This document shows positions 27,002 through 35,125 of a stretch of DNA of 51,124 bases, one piece after another. A program made the position numbers and the translations under genes. The stretch covers positions 1 to 51,124 of the forward strand of contig CALGZA010000084.1 of assembly GCA_937934595.1 (NCBI GenBank). The letters run 5' to 3'. The notes beneath the pieces were generated by a model, which worked only from the letters and a program-made list of their open reading frames with translations, was not told the DNA's origin and searched no databases. Position 1 is the stretch's first letter. Each line of letters begins with the position of its first letter. Source of the DNA: an uncultured Verrucomicrobiales bacterium. GTDB taxonomy: Bacteria; Verrucomicrobiota; Verrucomicrobiia; Verrucomicrobiales; Akkermansiaceae.

Positions 27002-29224
27002 ATGATTTTGATGAGAGTATTTTTTATTTTTGGGTGGCTGTCTGGCTTGGTTAGAGTTTTTGCTATTGAGGTGGCAGGGACTGAGAGCTTGGATGATTAT
27101 TTAGGTAGTTCTACGGCATTGTATGAGAAGTTTAGGAAAGAGGTTAGGAATGAGAGATTAAGGGGAGCTTGGGTGGGAGATTCGTTTGTGTATCGCTGGG
27201 ATGAGGGAGGCAAGAGGGTTTATTATTCTGTGAATGTGAAGGGGGTGAAGGAGTTAGCGTTTGATCATGAGGTTATGGCGCGGTTGATTTCTGAGATTAC
27301 GGGTAATGAGGTGAAGGCTGATAGGTTGCCTATTCGTAGGATGAGGGGAAAAGATGGTGGGTTACAAATCTGGGTTTCTAAGAAGTGGTATGCATGGGAT
27401 GAGGGTGGGGGGAAGCTGGTCAGGGTGAAGCGAAAAGTGAGGGGTGGCGAGGGTGGCGAGGTAGTGTCTCCTGATGGGAAGTGGAGTGTTAGATTGTTAG
27501 GTGCAGGTGTTTTTCTGCGTGCTGTGGGTGATGATGGTGGAGGAGAGAGGGTATTATTTCAGGGTGATGCTGCTGAGTTTGTTTTTGGTGGTGTGACATG
27601 GTCTCCTGATTCTAAGAAGTTTATAGTGGGACGCAGGGCAGTGGTGGAGGGGCGGAAGGTGAGCTTTGTGGAGTCATCTCCTGAGGGGCAGTTGCAGCCT
27701 AAGTTGCATGAGTTTTCTTACGATAAGCCGGGTGATAAGATTTCTGTGACGGTTCCATGGGTTTATTTTGTGGATGGAGGCGAGGTATTTGCTCCTGATA
27801 TGGAGTTGTTAGAGAATCCGTATCAGATTAGGCGTTTTGGCTGGCGAGATGATGATAGGTTTACTTATGAGTTTATTGAGCGAGGGTTTGGAAAGCATCA
27901 TGTTATTTTAGGGGATGTTGTGGCTAGGAAGCACGTTGTGCTTATCCGTGAGGATAGTGAGACGTATGTGCATGCTTATGGTGGTTATAGGTATGATGTT
28001 TCTGGAGGGAAGGAGATTATCTGGAGTTCAGAGCGAGATGGGTGGAGGCATTTGTATTTGTATGATGGGGTGACGGGGAGAGTGAAGAACCAGATTACTA
28101 AGGGGGAGATGACGTTGCATGAGGTGGTGCATGTGGATGAGGTTAGGCGGCGTATTTTGTTTAGTGCTGGTGGTGAGGTGAGGGGGCGTGATCCATACTA
28201 TAAGCATTATTACTGGGTGAACTTCGATGGTGGTGGGTTGGTTAGGGTTACGCGTGGGCAGGATAATCATGAATTATTGTTTTCTGATGATTATCGTTAT
28301 GCTGTGGATACTGTTTGTGGTGTTAATAGGGCGCCGGGTTATAGGGTGATAGATGTTGATACTGGTGAGGTGATGGTTGAGTTAGGAGATTGTGACTTGG
28401 GGAGGATACGGGATATGGGTTGGCAGATGCCTGAGCCATTTATGGCGAAAGATCGTGATGGTAGGTTTGAAGTATGGGGGGCTATTTATCGTCCAGTTGG
28501 TTTTGATCCGAAGAAGAAGTATCCGGTGATAGAGTATATTTATGCGGGTCCCCATGATTTTCATGTTCCTAAGGTGTTACGTTTTTGGAATAGGGGAATT
28601 CATGAGTTGACGATGCGGGGTTTTTTGGTGGTGAGGATAGATGGTAAAGGTACGAATAAGCGGTGTAGGGAGTTTAGTCATTTTTGTTATAAGAATATTG
28701 TGGATGCGGGTTTTCCGGATCGGATAAAGTGGATACGAGAGGCTGGTAAGAGGTATCCTGAGATGGATTTATCACGTGTGGGTATATTTGGTGGGTCTGC
28801 TGGTGGGCAGAATTCTACTGGTGCGTTATTGCATCATGGGGATTTTTATAAGGCGGCTTTTTCAGATTGTGGTTGTCATGATAATAGGATGGATAAGATA
28901 TGGTGGAATGAGCAGTGGATGGATTGGCCAGTGGGGCCGCATTATGCGGAGCAGTCGAATGTGACGAATGCGGGTAAACTGCAGGGGAAGTTATTTTTGA
29001 CTGTGGGTGAGCTGGATAGGAATGTGGATCCGGCATCGACGATGCAGTTGGTGGATGCTCTGGTAAAGGCTGGGAAAGATTTCGATTTTTTGGTGATGCC
29101 TGGGATGGGGCATGGGTGTGCGGAGTCTGGTTATGGGAGATGGAGGAGGGCGAGGTTTTTTAGTGAGCATTTGGTGGAGGGAGGGAGAAAGAAGGTTATT
29201 AGTGGTGAAGCCGAAACGCTTTAA
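27002..29224 (+). CDS. S9 family serine peptidase (dipeptidyl-peptidase IV type), secreted
   Basis: The 740-residue product has a signal-like N-terminus (to about residue 22), a seven- or eight-bladed beta-propeller (about 60-470) and an alpha/beta-hydrolase domain. The triad is visible: Ser599 in GGSAGG, Asp672 in ELDRNVD and His704 in GMGHG. Spacings of 73 and 32 residues match DPP IV (78 and 32). It removes dipeptides from polypeptide N-termini, probably in the periplasm. A second ATG at 27011 is equally possible. The C-terminal residues EAETL and the stop fall in a sequence related to the paralogue at 30 kb, so the native tail may have been lost. Confidence 0.93.
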   Translation: MILMRVFFIFGWLSGLVRVFAIEVAGTESLDDYLGSSTALYEKFRKEVRNERLRGAWVGDSFVYRWDEGGKRVYYSVNVKGVKELAFDHEVMARLISEITGNEVKADRLPIRRMRGKDGGLQIWVSKKWYAWDEGGGKLVRVKRKVRGGEGGEVVSPDGKWSVRLLGAGVFLRAVGDDGGGERVLFQGDAAEFVFGGVTWSPDSKKFIVGRRAVVEGRKVSFVESSPEGQLQPKLHEFSYDKPGDKISVTVPWVYFVDGGEVFAPDMELLENPYQIRRFGWRDDDRFTYEFIERGFGKHHVILGDVVARKHVVLIREDSETYVHAYGGYRYDVSGGKEIIWSSERDGWRHLYLYDGVTGRVKNQITKGEMTLHEVVHVDEVRRRILFSAGGEVRGRDPYYKHYYWVNFDGGGLVRVTRGQDNHELLFSDDYRYAVDTVCGVNRAPGYRVIDVDTGEVMVELGDCDLGRIRDMGWQMPEPFMAKDRDGRFEVWGAIYRPVGFDPKKKYPVIEYIYAGPHDFHVPKVLRFWNRGIHELTMRGFLVVRIDGKGTNKRCREFSHFCYKNIVDAGFPDRIKWIREAGKRYPEMDLSRVGIFGGSAGGQNSTGALLHHGDFYKAAFSDCGCHDNRMDKIWWNEQWMDWPVGPHYAEQSNVTNAGKLQGKLFLTVGELDRNVDPASTMQLVDALVKAGKDFDFLVMPGMGHGCAESGYGRWRRARFFSEHLVEGGRKKVISGEAETL

Positions 29225-29244
29225 TATTGTGATTTCGGCTTCAC
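29205..29244. repeat. 12-bp inverted repeat, remnant of the paralogue family's 3' end
   Basis: GTGAAGCCGAAA (29205-29216) pairs perfectly with TTTCGGCTTCAC (29233-29244). Both arms and the spacer occur at the 3' end of the genes at 25426 and 30168, where the arms are separated by about 60 more bases. The element therefore looks like a third copy with an internal deletion. It lies at the junction of two convergent genes and could act as a bidirectional hairpin, though no T-run follows. Confidence 0.65.
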
Positions 29245-29262
29245 AGCGTAAAGTTTAGTTTT

Positions 29263-30069
29263 TTATAGATTATTCCGTTGTCTCTCTTGTTCGACCCAGC
29301 AATTCACTAGACGTTCTGCACTCCAACCGACGATATCGGACACTTGGCCATCTCCAACTTCAACGATTCGATCTTTCCCTTCGACGGTTTTAATGACGTC
29401 TACAGAATAAAAATTACTTTCTATTTTCCCTGAGATATTTCTCACGATATCGGGTATAAATCCATTGGGATCGGATGCATAAGGTTTACCATTAATAACA
29501 AAATACCTAAGTTCTGAATCATCTATAAAGTTTTCTACTTCTCTGATGCAAAATCCACCTTCAATTTCCCCTCTGAATTTATTCATGTCGCTGACTAGTT
29601 CATCTACCCCTTCAGAAGAAGAAATGATTGCTCCTGAATTTGTTTTCAATGATTTAACGTAGTCTTTGATGAAGTATGACTCCCATGATAATTCATCTAA
29701 AGTTTGTTTCAGATTTTCATTTTTATCTAAAACTATGGTTTTAGGTGTGTATTCTGAAATAAGTTCCAGCCAATTGGGCAAGTGGTGGCATGATAAATAT
29801 GTCTTCAAATCGGTGAAAGGTATCGCTCCGACCTGTAGCAGTGCCTTTGTGTATAGTTCATAATCCGGTTGATTCATCATCCAACCGCGAAATACGATTG
29901 TGTCTCCTTTGAATATGTCACCCCATATAGCTTTTTTACCAATCTGAGCATTTTCGATCGAAAAAAGGCCCGTATTAAATCCAGCTTCCTTAAATGCCTG
30001 GATCTGAAGAGAGAATGATTCATCTGCTATCTTGTAATCAAGAACGTCGCTTGGAAAAAGAAATGTCAT
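29263..30069 (-). CDS. ATP-grasp domain protein (DUF4343/R2K-like)
   Basis: A 268-residue cytoplasmic-type protein whose second half resembles the compact ATP-grasp fold. It has FIKDYVKS (Lys135/138), GGFCIREVE (Arg176), SELRYFVINGKPYA (Arg189) and the metal-binding end motif IVEVGDGQVSDIVG (235-248). These fit DUF4343/R2K-clade ATP-grasp proteins, predicted to ligate or phosphorylate unknown peptide or nucleotide substrates, and often found in phage or conflict contexts. Unlike the surrounding DNA, the plus strand here has more C than G (hand count 20 to 10 in 29281-29340). That suggests recent acquisition. Confidence 0.7.
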   Translation of the reverse strand: MTFLFPSDVLDYKIADESFSLQIQAFKEAGFNTGLFSIENAQIGKKAIWGDIFKGDTIVFRGWMMNQPDYELYTKALLQVGAIPFTDLKTYLSCHHLPNWLELISEYTPKTIVLDKNENLKQTLDELSWESYFIKDYVKSLKTNSGAIISSSEGVDELVSDMNKFRGEIEGGFCIREVENFIDDSELRYFVINGKPYASDPNGFIPDIVRNISGKIESNFYSVDVIKTVEGKDRIVEVGDGQVSDIVGWSAERLVNCWVEQERQRNNL

Positions 30070-30167
30070 TAGTCTGGATTAATTAGTTTGTGGTTAGTTA
30101 GCAAAGTTTTATTTATCCTTATTCTTGTGTCTTGCATTGACGGTGGTTGTTTGTGATTGTTGATCTG

Positions 30168-30620
30168 TTAGTGGTTATTGGTTGTGAAGCCGAAATGTTT
30201 TAGTATGGTGGTGTCTTCTTTGTCGACTGTGGAACCGAAGACTCTGCCGTCGTTTAATATTGTGATTTCGGCTTCATCGCAGTCAAGGTGAACAGGGTAG
30301 GGTTTAGGGAATTGCTGCTGAGAGGATCTGACAGCGAGAATGATTTTAGCGGAGTAGCGATCGCAAACTATACTTATGCGTGACATATCGCCTTCATATC
30401 GATTCAATATGAAGTCAGCATACTCTGGCTCTTCCGTTGTACTACCTATTTTTGAAAGCTTCTGAATTATGATGTCATGAGCTGTTGAAAAGTCTTCATC
30501 AGAGCCCAGAGGGGGGAGCTCCAACTCGCATTCCTGATGAAGTAATTGACAGCTCTTTCTTAAATCCTTTTTTGCCTTACGATCAAAAAGCTGGTCGGTT
30601 ATTTTACGTATGGTTTTCAT
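30168..30620 (-). CDS. Hypothetical protein, intact member of a locally duplicated family
   Basis: A 150-residue protein with no signal or membrane segment. A basic helical N-terminus (residues 1-27, ending in a DRKAKKDLRKS stretch) is followed by a mixed region and a beta-rich C-terminal part (PVHLDCDEAEITILNDGRVFGS) ending FGFTTNNH. I do not recognise the family. A decayed copy lies at 25426-25740 and a 40-bp remnant at 29205-29244, so the gene has been duplicated and lost locally. It may belong with the ATP-grasp gene 98 bp downstream. Confidence 0.65.
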   Translation of the reverse strand: MKTIRKITDQLFDRKAKKDLRKSCQLLHQECELELPPLGSDEDFSTAHDIIIQKLSKIGSTTEEPEYADFILNRYEGDMSRISIVCDRYSAKIILAVRSSQQQFPKPYPVHLDCDEAEITILNDGRVFGSTVDKEDTTILKHFGFTTNNH

Positions 30621-30759
30621 TTGATGTGTAGGAGTCGGTTCTGGTATAGAAAGAGGATCTGTGTGTGTGCTTTTTTACTATTGATCTTTTGAAGAAGGGT
30701 TGGGTGGCTCTTTGTGGATTTAATTCTTTGTTGTTCTCGTTGGCATTTAGCTTACTCTT

Positions 30760-31038
30760 TTATGATAGGGCTCGACTGAGGGATATGACGAGCAGGTATC
30801 CACCTGAGATGAAACATATAGGAAATATTGTTTTGTAGAAATTTGTCAGCTCGGTCTTTTTATTGATCAAAGATTTCATATTGAGTAGGCCGTAGCAGCC
30901 GATTATTAGCTGACATAAGCCTCCAGCCATTCCTAGGTATAGAAATGTGAGCGTTAAGCTGTTGTGTTCATAGTATCTCGTAATTATGCCAGCAACGAGC
31001 AACAAGATGATGCATAGAATTAGTAAGGTTTTCTTCAT
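30760..31038 (-). CDS. Small hypothetical membrane protein
   Basis: With the ATG at 31038 the product is 92 residues with three hydrophobic segments (about 3-20, 31-53 and 68-86) and short polar loops. An ATG at 31047 would add three residues. No motif is recognised. It sits alone among small unknown genes of the 29-33 kb block with loose spacing, so cotranscription is uncertain. Confidence 0.5.
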   Translation of the reverse strand: MKKTLLILCIILLLVAGIITRYYEHNSLTLTFLYLGMAGGLCQLIIGCYGLLNMKSLINKKTELTNFYKTIFPICFISGGYLLVISLSRALS

Positions 31039-31160
31039 GTGCATCATGTTAGTTGTGTTTGTTCCCTATAGCGAGATAGATCTTTAGGGGGATAAGGACT
31101 AATACGATACGTGTTCTTTATAACTGTGTTCTCTTAAATCAGGCCCATCGCAGAGCTTAA

Positions 31161-31496
31161 CTATTTGTAAAGATTCGACGTCGAGGATCCATGTGGCATT
31201 TTGATCTGACTAGGGTCAACTAGTATTCGAATGCTTGTTGAAGATTCTAATCGCATATCATGGATATTAGTGCCTGCTATATATTCTCGGCTGACTGCAG
31301 TTTCAATACAGAGTAACTTTATGCCTTGTTCTCCACATACTACCCAATTTTGATTTGGTGAAATGACTCCAGATGTTGGGTCGCCATAGTGCTGGCTAAG
31401 CATGCGCTTCTCACCATTTATCTTGTTGATGAGAAACGTAGTTTCATATTCACAAATTAGACGGTAATGAGATGATTCATCTATAGTTTTTGCCAT
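31161..31496 (-). CDS. Small hypothetical protein, immunity-like in character
   Basis: This 111-residue, beta-rich cytoplasmic protein has a central ISPNQNWVVCGEQGIKLL segment. It resembles short beta proteins often found beside toxin genes, but I cannot name a family and no toxin gene is visible nearby. The reading frame is closed cleanly by ATG and TAA. The gene lies between two others of unknown function on the same strand, with gaps of about 70-110 bp. Confidence 0.45.
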   Translation of the reverse strand: MAKTIDESSHYRLICEYETTFLINKINGEKRMLSQHYGDPTSGVISPNQNWVVCGEQGIKLLCIETAVSREYIAGTNIHDMRLESSTSIRILVDPSQIKMPHGSSTSNLYK

Positions 31497-31567
31497 ATAA
31501 TCTGGGGGGTATAGGTGACTTTGCTATTAGATGTATTTTAGGTTCAGGGTTCTTGCTGTTTATGTTT

Positions 31568-32266
31568 TTATCGTTCTTCACTTGGTACTGGACTGACTTT
31601 CTTTTTGAATTTCTCTCCATCCCATGTAGCTGCAATGATGTTGACCTTTTTCTTGTTTATTAAGGCGGGCTCCATCCATGTGGAGAGATCATAGGTTAGG
31701 GTGCCATTCTTGTCGATGCTGGTGGTCACATTACTGATGTATTTTTGCGGTTCCGCGACTTTGTCTGATTTTGCATAGAAGTCATTGATTGAGACTACGG
31801 GAAGAAACTGTTTTTTGGAAACCGTTCTGCTGGCTGAATCGTATAGCCATGTCTCCATTGAGGAGGCTCTTTCGTTGATGGTGTGGCAAACTACGACGGC
31901 ATTCGCTCCGATTGAATAGGAATGCATACTAATCTGTGCGCTTGGCTGCTTAGCTTCGATGGAGAGATGATTTTCTCCGCCTAGAATGACCTTCCAGTTT
32001 GGTGATTCTAGTTTATGTGTTAGCATTTTTAGTTCCTCGTGGGTGATGCCGTCTGAGGTAAACTCGAAGGCTTTTACTGGGATGACTTTTAGGATTGATC
32101 TTATTGAAACTGAGGGAACTTTATCATTGTTACTTGTGAGTGGGTAGATTTTTGCTTGGTTTTGTGGGCTTGGTTTGTGGGCTGTTCCAGTTGAGTCTTT
32201 TGGCTTGCATGATGAGATGTATAATGAGGCAGTGAGACAGAGACAATAGGTTGTTTGATTTTTCAT
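31568..32266 (-). CDS. Putative lipoprotein
   Basis: The 232-residue product has a short N-terminal signal with lipobox YISSC (Cys20), a Pro/Lys-rich linker (about 21-45) and a soluble domain of about 180 residues with alternating beta strands and several WDGEKF/TWMEPAL-like turns. It is expected to be lipid-anchored facing the periplasm. I do not recognise a domain. Length and composition are consistent with a real gene. Confidence 0.6.
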   Translation of the reverse strand: MKNQTTYCLCLTASLYISSCKPKDSTGTAHKPSPQNQAKIYPLTSNNDKVPSVSIRSILKVIPVKAFEFTSDGITHEELKMLTHKLESPNWKVILGGENHLSIEAKQPSAQISMHSYSIGANAVVVCHTINERASSMETWLYDSASRTVSKKQFLPVVSINDFYAKSDKVAEPQKYISNVTTSIDKNGTLTYDLSTWMEPALINKKKVNIIAATWDGEKFKKKVSPVPSEER

Positions 32267-32428
32267 AATATACGGTTAAATTTTAGGGTTTCTTATAAGG
32301 GAGGTATACAGGTTAGGATGGTTCAGTCTTACATTGACCCTAAATTTAATAGTATTTTATTTCTCATTATTTTTGGGTTAGTTTTTTGATCATGGAGTGA
32401 ATGGTGATGGGTGGATAGTTAGGGTTAT

Positions 32429-32977
32429 TTAGTGTTTTTTTTGAAATGTAGCTTGGTGACTTTGGTTGCTGGAGATTGGTAGCTTTAAAGTATTTTTTTT
32501 ACATATGATTAGGAAATAATCATTGATGACGATGGACCAGTTTCCAGATGGCGTAGCGTTTGGTTCATTGAGAGACCAAGTTGTTGAAAAACTTTCTAAT
32601 CTGGAACCTGGGCTTGTTGGGAAGTTAACCGCTTCCGCAGTTCCGTTTTCGAAAAGAACTAATTTTGAGTCTAGGGTGTTTTCTGGGTTGTTCGCATTGC
32701 TTGTGAATCCATTAGGTAGGCTGCGGCATACCCAAGTGCCTTCGAGATTCTTCTTGTTAGGTCGTTCTTGAACTGGTCCAGTAGAATATTGGAAATATGT
32801 TAAGAAACCAAAACTGAGGATGGGTAAAAGAGCTATTCCTGCGCAGCCAAATTGATGATTATTTATCTTTTTACGGCGTGCCAAGAGGATGATGATATAG
32901 AGGATTTTAACGATGCATATGGCTAGTATAACAACGCAGATTATTTCAAAGATAAGTCCGTCGAAGGCTAGTGTCAT
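32429..32977 (-). CDS. Hypothetical membrane protein with a soluble C-terminal domain
   Basis: The 182-residue product has two hydrophobic segments (about 8-33 and 45-62) followed by a soluble, probably extracytoplasmic beta domain beginning LEGTWVCRSLPNGF and containing TTWSLNEP and GNWSIVIND. The LEGTW opening and strand spacing are reminiscent of small lipocalin-like beta-barrels in bacterial proteins. This is a weak resemblance. Gaps of about 160 and 110 bp separate it from its neighbours. Confidence 0.55.
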   Translation of the reverse strand: MTLAFDGLIFEIICVVILAICIVKILYIIILLARRKKINNHQFGCAGIALLPILSFGFLTYFQYSTGPVQERPNKKNLEGTWVCRSLPNGFTSNANNPENTLDSKLVLFENGTAEAVNFPTSPGSRLESFSTTWSLNEPNATPSGNWSIVINDYFLIICKKNTLKLPISSNQSHQATFQKKH

Positions 32978-33032
32978 TTTAATAGTGAAGTTTGTTTGGG
33001 ATGGTATTTATGGGTGGCGTTTTAGTGGGGGA

Positions 33033-33081
33033 TTTAGAGTTTAGAATTTAGAATTTAGAGTTTAGAATTTAGAATTTAGGG
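33033..33081. repeat. Heptamer tandem repeat TTTAGAR, 7 units
   Basis: Seven consecutive 7-bp units, TTTAGAG or TTTAGAA with a final TTTAGGG, arranged in the order GAG-GAA-GAA twice, giving a 21-bp higher period. It lies 7 bp beyond the end of miaA in the direction of transcription. Confidence 0.9.
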
Positions 33082-33088
33082 TGGGTGG

Positions 33089-34036
33089 TTAGTTTTTTTT
33101 GGTGATGGCATTTAGGGCTTGGGTTATGATGTTTTTTTGTGGGGTGGTGGATGTGATGTTTATGGGGGTGAGCCATTGCTCTTTGTTGAACCAGGTTCGC
33201 TGCCTTTTGGCGTATTGGCAGGTGGCGAAGTAGATGAGCTCTTGGCAGCGGTCTTGGGTTATTTCGTTGTTGAGGTGGGATAGGATGTCTCGGATGCCGA
33301 TGGCTTTTTCGCAGGTTTTAGAGAGGTTCTTGTGTGAGGCTACTTCTGGGATGGCGCCTGATTTGATGATTTGTTCGGTGCGGGTTTTGATGCGCTGCCG
33401 GAGTTCTTCTCGTTCCCAGTCTAGGAGGATGCCGCGGAGGTGTTTTTCTGTTTGTGTGTTGCTGTTTGCCCAGTCGGTTTTGAGTTTTGACATGGGTTGT
33501 TCTGCGAGGATGCAGATTTCTAGGGCGCGGGTGACGTAGCGGCGGTTTTTTAGGTTGGTCTGGGTTGCTCCTTGTGGGTCTAGTTGTTGGAGTTGTGCGA
33601 TGAGTTGTTGATCGGTTAGTTTATCTAGTTTTGTTCTGAGTGTTTTATCGCCTGGTGGGAGTGGTGATGGGCCGTGGGTGAGGAACTTTAGGTACATGCC
33701 TGATCCGCCGACGATGATGGGGGTTTTGTTTCTGGATTGGATGTCGGTTATGACGGGTTTGGCGAGTTTGAGGTATTGTTGTGCGTCGAATTCTTCTGTG
33801 GGGTTGAGTATGCCGAATAGGTGGTGTGGTGCTTGTGCTTGTTCTTGTGGTGAGGGTGCGGCGGTGATGGTGTCTAGTCCGCGGTAGACTTGGTATGCGT
33901 CTGCGTTTACGATTTCGCCATTGAGTTGATTAGCGAGGGCTATGGATATGGCGGTTTTTCCTGTGGCTGTGGATCCGCAGATGTAGATGGGGTTTAGGTT
34001 TGTGGTTGTGTTGGTTGTTGTGGGGTTGTTTGGCAC
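33089..34036 (-). CDS. miaA: tRNA dimethylallyltransferase
   Basis: MiaA transfers the dimethylallyl group to A37 of tRNAs reading UNN codons. The 315-residue product has the P-loop GSTATGKT (21-28), the DAYQVYRGLDTITAAPS substrate motif, HHLFGI, and GGSGMYLKFL. The C-terminal insertion and basic tail (YAKRQRTWFNKEQW) are typical. It begins with GTG and a Thr/Asn-rich 14-residue extension. It lies 9 bp after the TatD-like gene on the same strand. Its amino-acid makeup (Gln, Thr, Asn, Pro-rich) reflects the lagging-strand bias. Confidence 0.96.
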   Translation of the reverse strand: MPNNPTTTNTTTNLNPIYICGSTATGKTAISIALANQLNGEIVNADAYQVYRGLDTITAAPSPQEQAQAPHHLFGILNPTEEFDAQQYLKLAKPVITDIQSRNKTPIIVGGSGMYLKFLTHGPSPLPPGDKTLRTKLDKLTDQQLIAQLQQLDPQGATQTNLKNRRYVTRALEICILAEQPMSKLKTDWANSNTQTEKHLRGILLDWEREELRQRIKTRTEQIIKSGAIPEVASHKNLSKTCEKAIGIRDILSHLNNEITQDRCQELIYFATCQYAKRQRTWFNKEQWLTPINITSTTPQKNIITQALNAITKKN

Positions 34037-34045
34037 GGCGTGAGG

Positions 34046-34870
34046 TTAGTGATTAGGGTGTTGGTTTTCTAGGAAAAAACGTGAGAAGTTTTTGGTGATT
34101 TGTTTGTTTAGTTCTTGTGTGGATAGGTTGAGCTGGGTGGCGATTTGTGTTGAGATGGCTATGAGGTTAGCTGGGTGGTTGATGGGTGTGTTTTGGTGGC
34201 TGTTGAGTGGGTGTGTGATGAGTTCTTTGGGTGGTAGTAGGTTTGGTGCGTCTGATTCGATGAGGATTCTGTTTATGGGGATGTGAGGGATGTTGTGGAG
34301 TTTGTTTTTGTTCAGAGTGTTGGCTGCGAGGGAGAAGTAGGCGCCTGCTTTGGTGAGTTCTGGGATGATGTCTGGTGGGCCGTTGTAGGCGTGGAGGAGG
34401 AATCCTCGTTTTGGGAGGTCTGGGTGTGGTTGGGTTGAGGATGCTTTTCTGGCTCTGAGGATATCGAGGAGCGATCCCCAGGCTTTGACGATGTGGATGG
34501 ATAGGGGGTAATTTTTTTGGGTGGCGAGGTTTAGCTGGTAGAGGAAGGTTTGTTCTTGGGTGTTGGTGTCTAGGTTATGGATGCTGCGGTCTAGTCCGCA
34601 TTCGCCAATGCAGGGTGTTTTTTCTTGTTTGAGTTGGTTGATGAGTAGTTTTTTCCAGTTGTTGTTGTCCGGGGTGTTCCAAGGGTGGAATCCGTAGGAT
34701 GGTATGATGAGGTCTGGGTGGGTGCGTGCGAGTTCTTTTACGCGGGGCCAGTCATGAGGTGATGTTCCGTTGACGACGCATTTTTGGATACCGGCGGTGC
34801 GCATGTCTTGGATGATGTTGTTGATGTTTTGGAATTTGGGGTCTTGGAGGTGGAGGTGGGCGTCTTGCAT
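34046..34870 (-). CDS. TatD family metal-dependent hydrolase
   Basis: A 274-residue TIM-barrel hydrolase. The N-terminal metal motif is DAHLHL (His5/His7), the bridging acid Glu90 is in IGECGLD, SIHIVKAW gives another ligand His, and ILIESDAPNLLPP carries the final Asp. This is the normal order for TatD/YcfH/YjjV enzymes, which act as DNases or hydrolases of unknown substrates. It is divergent from TatD proper, so no gene symbol is given. It precedes miaA by 9 bp. Confidence 0.85.
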   Translation of the reverse strand: MQDAHLHLQDPKFQNINNIIQDMRTAGIQKCVVNGTSPHDWPRVKELARTHPDLIIPSYGFHPWNTPDNNNWKKLLINQLKQEKTPCIGECGLDRSIHNLDTNTQEQTFLYQLNLATQKNYPLSIHIVKAWGSLLDILRARKASSTQPHPDLPKRGFLLHAYNGPPDIIPELTKAGAYFSLAANTLNKNKLHNIPHIPINRILIESDAPNLLPPKELITHPLNSHQNTPINHPANLIAISTQIATQLNLSTQELNKQITKNFSRFFLENQHPNH

Positions 34871-34907
34871 TTTATGTGGTTTGTGAGTTGTGGTGTGGTG
34901 GATACAG

Positions 34908-34941
34908 AAAAAGGGACGTAGAAATGAATCTACGTCCCTTT
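34908..34941 (-). terminator. Intrinsic terminator after the mS38-like gene
   Basis: AAAGGGACGTAGA (34910-34922) and TCTACGTCCCTTT (34929-34941) form a perfect 13-bp stem with a 6-base loop. Read on the minus strand it is followed by further T residues (TTTTTC). It lies 33 bp past the stop of the 34-residue gene. Confidence 0.8.
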
Positions 34942-34974
34942 AAGGTTAAATATGATTGTTAATGGGTCAAATAA

Positions 34975-35079
34975 TTATGACTTATAACGAAGACGCTTTT
35001 TATGGCGGTTAGCCTTTTGGCGTTTTTTGCGCTTATGCTTGTTGATTTTAGTTTTGCGCTTTTTCTTTAAGTTTCCCAT
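34975..35079 (-). CDS. AURKAIP1/COX24-domain (mS38-like) small basic ribosomal-type protein
   Basis: A 34-residue, extremely basic protein starting MGNLKKKRKTKINKHKR and ending RHKKRLRYKS. The Lys/Arg/His pattern and the MG-x-LKKKR start match the AURKAIP1/COX24 domain seen in mitochondrial mS38 and tiny bacterial proteins such as bS22 that bind the small ribosomal subunit. It lies 46 bp downstream of hisG and ends before a strong terminator. Homologues are often missed in annotation because of size. Ribosomal association is inferred from the family. Confidence 0.8.
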   Translation of the reverse strand: MGNLKKKRKTKINKHKRKKRQKANRHKKRLRYKS

Positions 35080-35125
35080 GATGGTTTGCTTGCTTTATTA
35101 CTGTTTCTTGTTAGATTGTTTGATT

